Positions 60,233 through 64,000 of a DNA stretch of 64,000 nt are shown here, in pieces (within the stretch, counting starts at the first letter, position 1; every line of letters begins with the position of its first letter). The position numbers and the translations under genes were made by a program. A model generated the notes under the pieces. The model had not been told where the DNA came from. It did no database searches and was given only the letters and a program-made list of their open reading frames with translations. The stretch is from Streptomyces sp. NBC_01244 (GTDB lineage: Bacteria; Actinomycetota; Actinomycetes; Streptomycetales; Streptomycetaceae). The stretch lies in NCBI RefSeq assembly GCF_035987325.1, contig NZ_CP108488.1:1736001-1800000 (forward strand), read 5' to 3'.

Positions 60233-61225
60233 TCACGGGGTCTGCTTGGTGGTGTCGCCACAGTTCGGGCTGGTGGCGAAGCCGTAGGTGTTGATCACCG
60301 AGGTCTGCTTGCAGATCTCGGAGTTGGGGCCGACGAAGACGGTGCTCCACGGGGCCGTGGCCACCTTGTTGGTCGGGATCACGTTGTAGACGTCGCGCTT
60401 CACGCCGAACCCGCTGTTGAGGACGGTGGGCGCCGTGCCGTCGACCGTGCCGAGGATGGCGCGGCCGCGCAGGTCCGCGATCGTCTGCGAGGACTGCGAC
60501 TGGTACTGGGCGATGGAGAAGGGCACGATCGACTTGTCGTCGAGGAGACGACCGTCGTGCTCCTGCACCGGGGTGGTGCCCTTCTTGTCCTTGATGCAGG
60601 GGTAGATGCCGGCGACGACATCGGCGTCCGTGATCCCCATCTGGGACTCCCAGAAGCTGCGGGTGCCCGAACCGGCCTGCGGCAGGTAGACCGTCATGGC
60701 GTAGTTGGGGCCCGAACCCACGTAGTTCGGGTCGCAGTGGTAGATCGCCTTCAGGTCGGTCAGCGACAGCTTGCGCGGGATCGCCGAACCGGGGGTGATG
60801 GCGTAGGTGACCCCGTCTACCGCGAAGGGCACGTAGGTCAGGCCCGGAGCCGCCGCCGCCAGGTTCAGCGAGGAGGAACGGGAGAAGTCCAGACAGCCGT
60901 TGCCGGCCTGGAGGGAGGTGAGCAGCGCGGAGCGGCCGGCGCCCGAGCCGTTCGGGCGGGCCATGGTGCAGTTCCCGTTGGCCGGGTCCTTGGTGGTGAT
61001 GTTCGCGGAGCCGGTGGAGTCGTAGGAGCCGATGACCTTCTGGCCGCCCACGGTGATGGCCGCGGCCATGCCGTTCATGACGTCCTGGGTCGTGTCGGAG
61101 CCGACGCCGGAGAGCTGTCGGTACGTCGGCGCGCCCGACGGGTCGGCGGCGGCGAGGCCGGCTCCGGCGATGGTCGCCGCGAGAGCGAAGGCCGAGACGC
61201 CGAAGGCGATTTTCTTCTTGTTCAC
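60233..61225 (-). CDS. PstS-like substrate-binding protein
   Basis: A 330-residue exported protein, GTG 61225 with GAGGGG upstream. The signal peptide ends AGAGLAAADPSG. The fold is that of PstS-type periplasmic binding proteins (LSGVGSDTTQDVMNGMAAA, FSRSSSLNL, YVPFAVDGVTYAI, LPQAGSGTRSFW). There is no lipobox Cys at the cleavage site, so it is released or held by partners rather than lipid-anchored. It is the second of two PstS-like products in the operon. Confidence 0.88.
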   Translation of the reverse strand: MNKKKIAFGVSAFALAATIAGAGLAAADPSGAPTYRQLSGVGSDTTQDVMNGMAAAITVGGQKVIGSYDSTGSANITTKDPANGNCTMARPNGSGAGRSALLTSLQAGNGCLDFSRSSSLNLAAAAPGLTYVPFAVDGVTYAITPGSAIPRKLSLTDLKAIYHCDPNYVGSGPNYAMTVYLPQAGSGTRSFWESQMGITDADVVAGIYPCIKDKKGTTPVQEHDGRLLDDKSIVPFSIAQYQSQSSQTIADLRGRAILGTVDGTAPTVLNSGFGVKRDVYNVIPTNKVATAPWSTVFVGPNSEICKQTSVINTYGFATSPNCGDTTKQTP

Positions 61226-61362
61226 TTGGGATGACCCCTCAGCTAGGCTGCGCCCGGGGTGGTGCCCGGCGCGCGTGGGATGAAGTTCCGTTGGCGCGGA
61301 TTGGTCAGACGGTTGTCGCCGGGCATCACCTCCTTTCGTCGTTCGGAGCCGGGACGGGATGC

Positions 61363-61437
61363 GGGCTCCGGTCAGTCCTGGTCCGGCGGGCTCCGGTCAC
61401 TCCTGGTCCGGCGGGCTCCAGTCCCTCGGGCCCGCCT
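61363..61437. repeat. 25-bp tandem repeat across a stop codon
   Basis: Units begin GGGCTCC at 61363, 61388 and 61413. The first two differ at one base; the third is diverged after 11 bp. The stop codon of the leftward gene (61397-61399) lies in the second unit. Confidence 0.85.
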
Positions 61438-64000
61438 TCTTGTGGGTCGCCCAGTCCGCCGGAAGGTCCGCGGCCCCGCCGGACGCCACGGCCGCTCCCC
61501 CCGCCGCGCCGCGCAGCGACCGCAGCCACGGCACGGCCCTGGGCAGGAAGCGCGGGAGCACCGGCCCCGCGAAGGCCGCGAGCGCCCCGACCACGAGGCA
61601 GATCAGCAGGACGTTGCGGATGGCTCCGACCACCCAGTCCGGGGTGGTCCCGGCCGCCCGGGCCGCCGGGGCGCCCGAGGTGCCGGTGGCCCCCGTAGTG
61701 CCCGTGGCCGCCGCGGCGGCGCTGGGTGAGGCCGTGGCGGGGACGGACGCGGCCGCGCCGCCGGCGGCGGAGCCGGCGCCCGCCGCCGAGGCTCCGGAGG
61801 CGGAGGTTCCCGTACCGGTCGCGCCGGAGTCCGAGGGGGCCGCCGCGCCGCCCGGGCCGGACGGCGTACCGCCCGCGGCGCCCGGGGCCGGGCTGCTCGG
61901 CGCCGAGGGCTCCGGCGCCGGTGTCGGCTTCTTGCCCGCCTCGGTGCTCACCCGCTGCGCCGCCGCCCGGGCCTGGGCGCGCAGGGCCTCCGGCAGCGGG
62001 GCGTAGCCGTGCGGCAGGCTGCCCGCGGACACGCCCGGGGTCTGCCCCTGGGCGGCCGCGTAGGCCAGCATGGCGCCGTAGTCCTTGCCCTCCGCCTCCG
62101 TGAGGTCGGCGGGCACGGTGGCGGCGTAGGTGAGGACGGTGAGCGGGTACGCCGCCGGGTCCGCGGCCGCGGGGTCGGGGGAACTGACCCCGTCGGCCCC
62201 GGCCTTTCGGGCGTTCGCGGCGGCGATCAGGGAAGCCGGCTCGGGGGCGACGAACTTCCCGCCCGCGTTGAGGAGTTCGGCGCGCACCAGGCCGTACCGG
62301 TCGGCGGTCGCGGTATCGGTGACGGCGAGCACGGCGCGCGAACCGGCGAGCTGCGGCGGGTCCTTCTTGTAGGTGGGCGGGGTCGCCGTGGCGTCCCAGC
62401 TGGTACGGGCCAGGGTGTCCCCGCGGCTCGCGGCGCGCGCGGCGGCGTGCATGTCGGTGGCGTAGGGGTGCTTGTCCTGGATGCAGAGCGGGAACTCGGG
62501 GTGCTCCTCCGGGAAGGGCTGGCAGTACGGGTCGCTCTTGGGGAAGGTGTCCAACGGCAGGGCGAGGCCGCGGTAGTTCGGGTTCACGGCCATGCCGGTG
62601 TACGAGGCGTCCCCGTGCGCGCCCGTGTTGTCGGGCGCGCCGTCGAGGAACTCCCGCGCGGCCGGGTCCCGGGCCACCCACTCCCACAGCTGCCGCGTGG
62701 TGTCGGCGAGCGGCTGCGGGACCAGGGCGTCACCGAGCTTGCCCGGGAAGTCCAGTCCCGCGTAGTCGGGGTTGTGGTGCATGAACTCCGGGTCGTGGCC
62801 CAGGTTCACCGGGTTCTTCGCGGTGCTCTCGGCGAAGCGCGAGTTGCCGTCCTGGTAGGACTCGGTCAGCAGCTTCGCCACCAGCCTGGGGGTGAGCCGC
62901 AGGCTGCTGAGCCGGACCCCGTTGCGGGCCTTGACCTCGTCGGGCGCCTGGAACCCGGCCTGGCTCTCGACGAAGAACCCGATGGTGATGCCGGAGAGGG
63001 TCACGGGTGCGTAGACGGGCCTCCGCGCGAGGTCGGCCGGCGCCGGCCGGCCGAGGAAGACCAGCCCGGGCGTGCCGGAGAGCAGCTTGACGCGGGCGGT
63101 CTCGTCGGGGACCTGGGCGTAGCCGTAGATGGCCTTGCCGCCGGTCTGGCACAGGGCGGGCTGCCAGCGGGTGACGGCCTCGGCGGCCATCTCGCTGCCG
63201 ATGGTGCCGCGTTCCTCGGCGCCGATCGGGCAGTAGCTGCCGAGGGGTTCGAAGCCGAGCGGGACGACGATGCGCTGTTTCCAGTTGGCCGGGCTGAGCG
63301 GGGAGGACTGGAGCTGACCGCTGGACTGCGCGGTGTACGGGCTCCCGTCGACCTCCTTCTCGCCGCGGGGCACGATCACCAGCCAGCAGCCGCGTCCGGT
63401 CACCGCGCCCCGGGAGCCGTTGACCGAGAAGCCGTTGGCCGAGGAGCCGTTGACCGAGGAGCCGTTGACCGAGGAGCCGTTGACCGGGGAGCCGCAGCCG
63501 AGGCCGGGGGCCTCGACGGCGGTCTGGGTCTCGAACCAGACCTCGCCGGCGCCGCGGGCGTTGGTGCGGGCGTACGGAACCTCGTTGGTGCTGTTGACGT
63601 CGTAGAACTCGTTCCAGTTGCCCGGGGTGACCGGGTCCCCGCCCACCGTCCGGAAGGGGGCGTACGAGATCCCGCTCGGGGTGGGGGGCGGCAGGGGCTC
63701 GTGTTCCGCGTCCTGGAGGTTGGCGCCGTAGTTGAGCTGGCGCGTGTTGGTGTAGGCCCCGGCCTGGTTGCCGGCGCCCGCGCCGAGGGCGGAGGAACCG
63801 CCGAACTGGCACTGGTCCGCACCGGGCCCGGTGGGCTCGTCGCCCCAACACTGCATGATCTGCAGGTAGTTGGCGCTGTAAGCCGTGTCGGAGACCGTGG
63901 GCACGGCGCCGGTCCAGGAGATCTTGACGACCTGACCGACGAGGTTGCGGGTCTGGCCGACCGTCACCTTGAGGTCGGCGAAGTCGCCGGCCCCCGACAC
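61397..64000 (-). CDS. Large PstS-like surface protein with C-terminal membrane anchor, N-terminus outside window
   Basis: At least 867 residues are visible, and the frame is open at the right edge. The body has features of PstS-like binding domains (QAGFQAPDEVKARNGVRLSS, YPLTVLTYAATVPADL, LAYAAAQGQTPGVSAGSLPHG). An Asn-Gly-Ser-Ser repeat interrupts it. A 120-residue Pro/Ala/Gly/Ser stalk precedes one membrane helix (VVGAIRNVLLICLVVGALAAFAG) and a basic cytoplasmic tail ending DWSPPDQE. It heads the part of the operon that is in view. Probably a wall-spanning binding protein. Confidence 0.85.
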   Translation of the reverse strand: MSGAGDFADLKVTVGQTRNLVGQVVKISWTGAVPTVSDTAYSANYLQIMQCWGDEPTGPGADQCQFGGSSALGAGAGNQAGAYTNTRQLNYGANLQDAEHEPLPPPTPSGISYAPFRTVGGDPVTPGNWNEFYDVNSTNEVPYARTNARGAGEVWFETQTAVEAPGLGCGSPVNGSSVNGSSVNGSSANGFSVNGSRGAVTGRGCWLVIVPRGEKEVDGSPYTAQSSGQLQSSPLSPANWKQRIVVPLGFEPLGSYCPIGAEERGTIGSEMAAEAVTRWQPALCQTGGKAIYGYAQVPDETARVKLLSGTPGLVFLGRPAPADLARRPVYAPVTLSGITIGFFVESQAGFQAPDEVKARNGVRLSSLRLTPRLVAKLLTESYQDGNSRFAESTAKNPVNLGHDPEFMHHNPDYAGLDFPGKLGDALVPQPLADTTRQLWEWVARDPAAREFLDGAPDNTGAHGDASYTGMAVNPNYRGLALPLDTFPKSDPYCQPFPEEHPEFPLCIQDKHPYATDMHAAARAASRGDTLARTSWDATATPPTYKKDPPQLAGSRAVLAVTDTATADRYGLVRAELLNAGGKFVAPEPASLIAAANARKAGADGVSSPDPAAADPAAYPLTVLTYAATVPADLTEAEGKDYGAMLAYAAAQGQTPGVSAGSLPHGYAPLPEALRAQARAAAQRVSTEAGKKPTPAPEPSAPSSPAPGAAGGTPSGPGGAAAPSDSGATGTGTSASGASAAGAGSAAGGAAASVPATASPSAAAAATGTTGATGTSGAPAARAAGTTPDWVVGAIRNVLLICLVVGALAAFAGPVLPRFLPRAVPWLRSLRGAAGGAAVASGGAADLPADWATHKKAGPRDWSPPDQE
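63416..63493 (-). repeat. 15-bp repeats encoding Val-Asn-Gly-Ser-Ser units
   Basis: Five near-identical 15-bp units, GGCTCCTCGGTCAAC in the coding sense, encode NGSSVNGSS-type pentapeptides in a loop of the surface protein. The units differ only by point changes, which indicates recent slippage. Confidence 0.85.

Overview
The window is actinobacterial chromosome, almost certainly Streptomyces. G+C is very high throughout, GTG and TTG starts are common, and the gene families are typical of the genus: class III lanthipeptide synthetase, SpoIIE-type phosphatases, an ECF42-type sigma factor with its DGPF partner, a GH18 chitinase with a GGTCCAGACC promoter element, a Pls-like NRPS, and LAxTG surface proteins. 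I saw no rRNA, tRNA, CRISPR array or intact insertion sequence.

Layout. Bases 1-2860 hold the end of a class III lanthipeptide locus: a LanKC synthetase cut by the window edge, a 36-codon precursor gene and a strong terminator. Bases 2951-8713 carry a PAS-GAF-SpoIIE phosphatase, a cation/proton antiporter with its TrkA-C subunit, and a NarL-type two-component system. Bases 8738-17812 hold a PPOX-family gene remnant, enolase divergent from a MarR regulator across a five-unit 13-bp repeat, an FKBP, a frameshifted glycosyltransferase, a SixA-like phosphatase, DoxX/LysR, a 2OG oxygenase and two small envelope proteins. Bases 18030-27309 are rich in membrane proteins and gene decay: an intact NCS2 permease, a regulator, a second NCS2 permease that is frameshifted and joined to a ThrE-like tail, a DUF1214 scar and a frameshifted SulP transporter.

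Bases 27358-40874 carry two lipoproteins, a Pls-like NRPS with an M1 zinc peptidase (a candidate amino-acid homopolymer locus), a GAPDH, a GlxA/AraC regulator, a chitinase, a membrane protein and a DacB-type carboxypeptidase. Bases 41010-44667 hold a KS-AT didomain with no ACP, next to a phosphopantetheinyl transferase. Bases 44750-48635 are signalling genes (SpoIIE phosphatase with ATPase domain, a stand-alone LuxR helix-turn-helix, a soluble Ser/Thr kinase). Bases 48765-50674 encode three glycine-rich secreted proteins in a row, with hairpins at their 3' ends.

Bases 50882-54066 are the first of two highlights. A 62-bp nested inverted repeat separates a DUF998 membrane gene from a YciI/DGPF gene and an ECF42-type sigma factor. 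The sigma factor is fused in frame to a tyrosine-recombinase-like domain that has lost its catalytic residues. Bases 54643-64000 are the second highlight: an apparent leftward operon for a surface complex, with two PstS-like proteins, a WxL-like protein, a DUF916-type protein read in frame into an LANTG-anchored protein, a sortase fold lacking His and Cys, and a PstB-type ATPase without PstC or PstA.

Three genes (11551-13093, 22241-23680, 25586-27309) are each broken by what looks like a single-nucleotide indel. That could be real decay or assembly error, and the sequence alone cannot tell.
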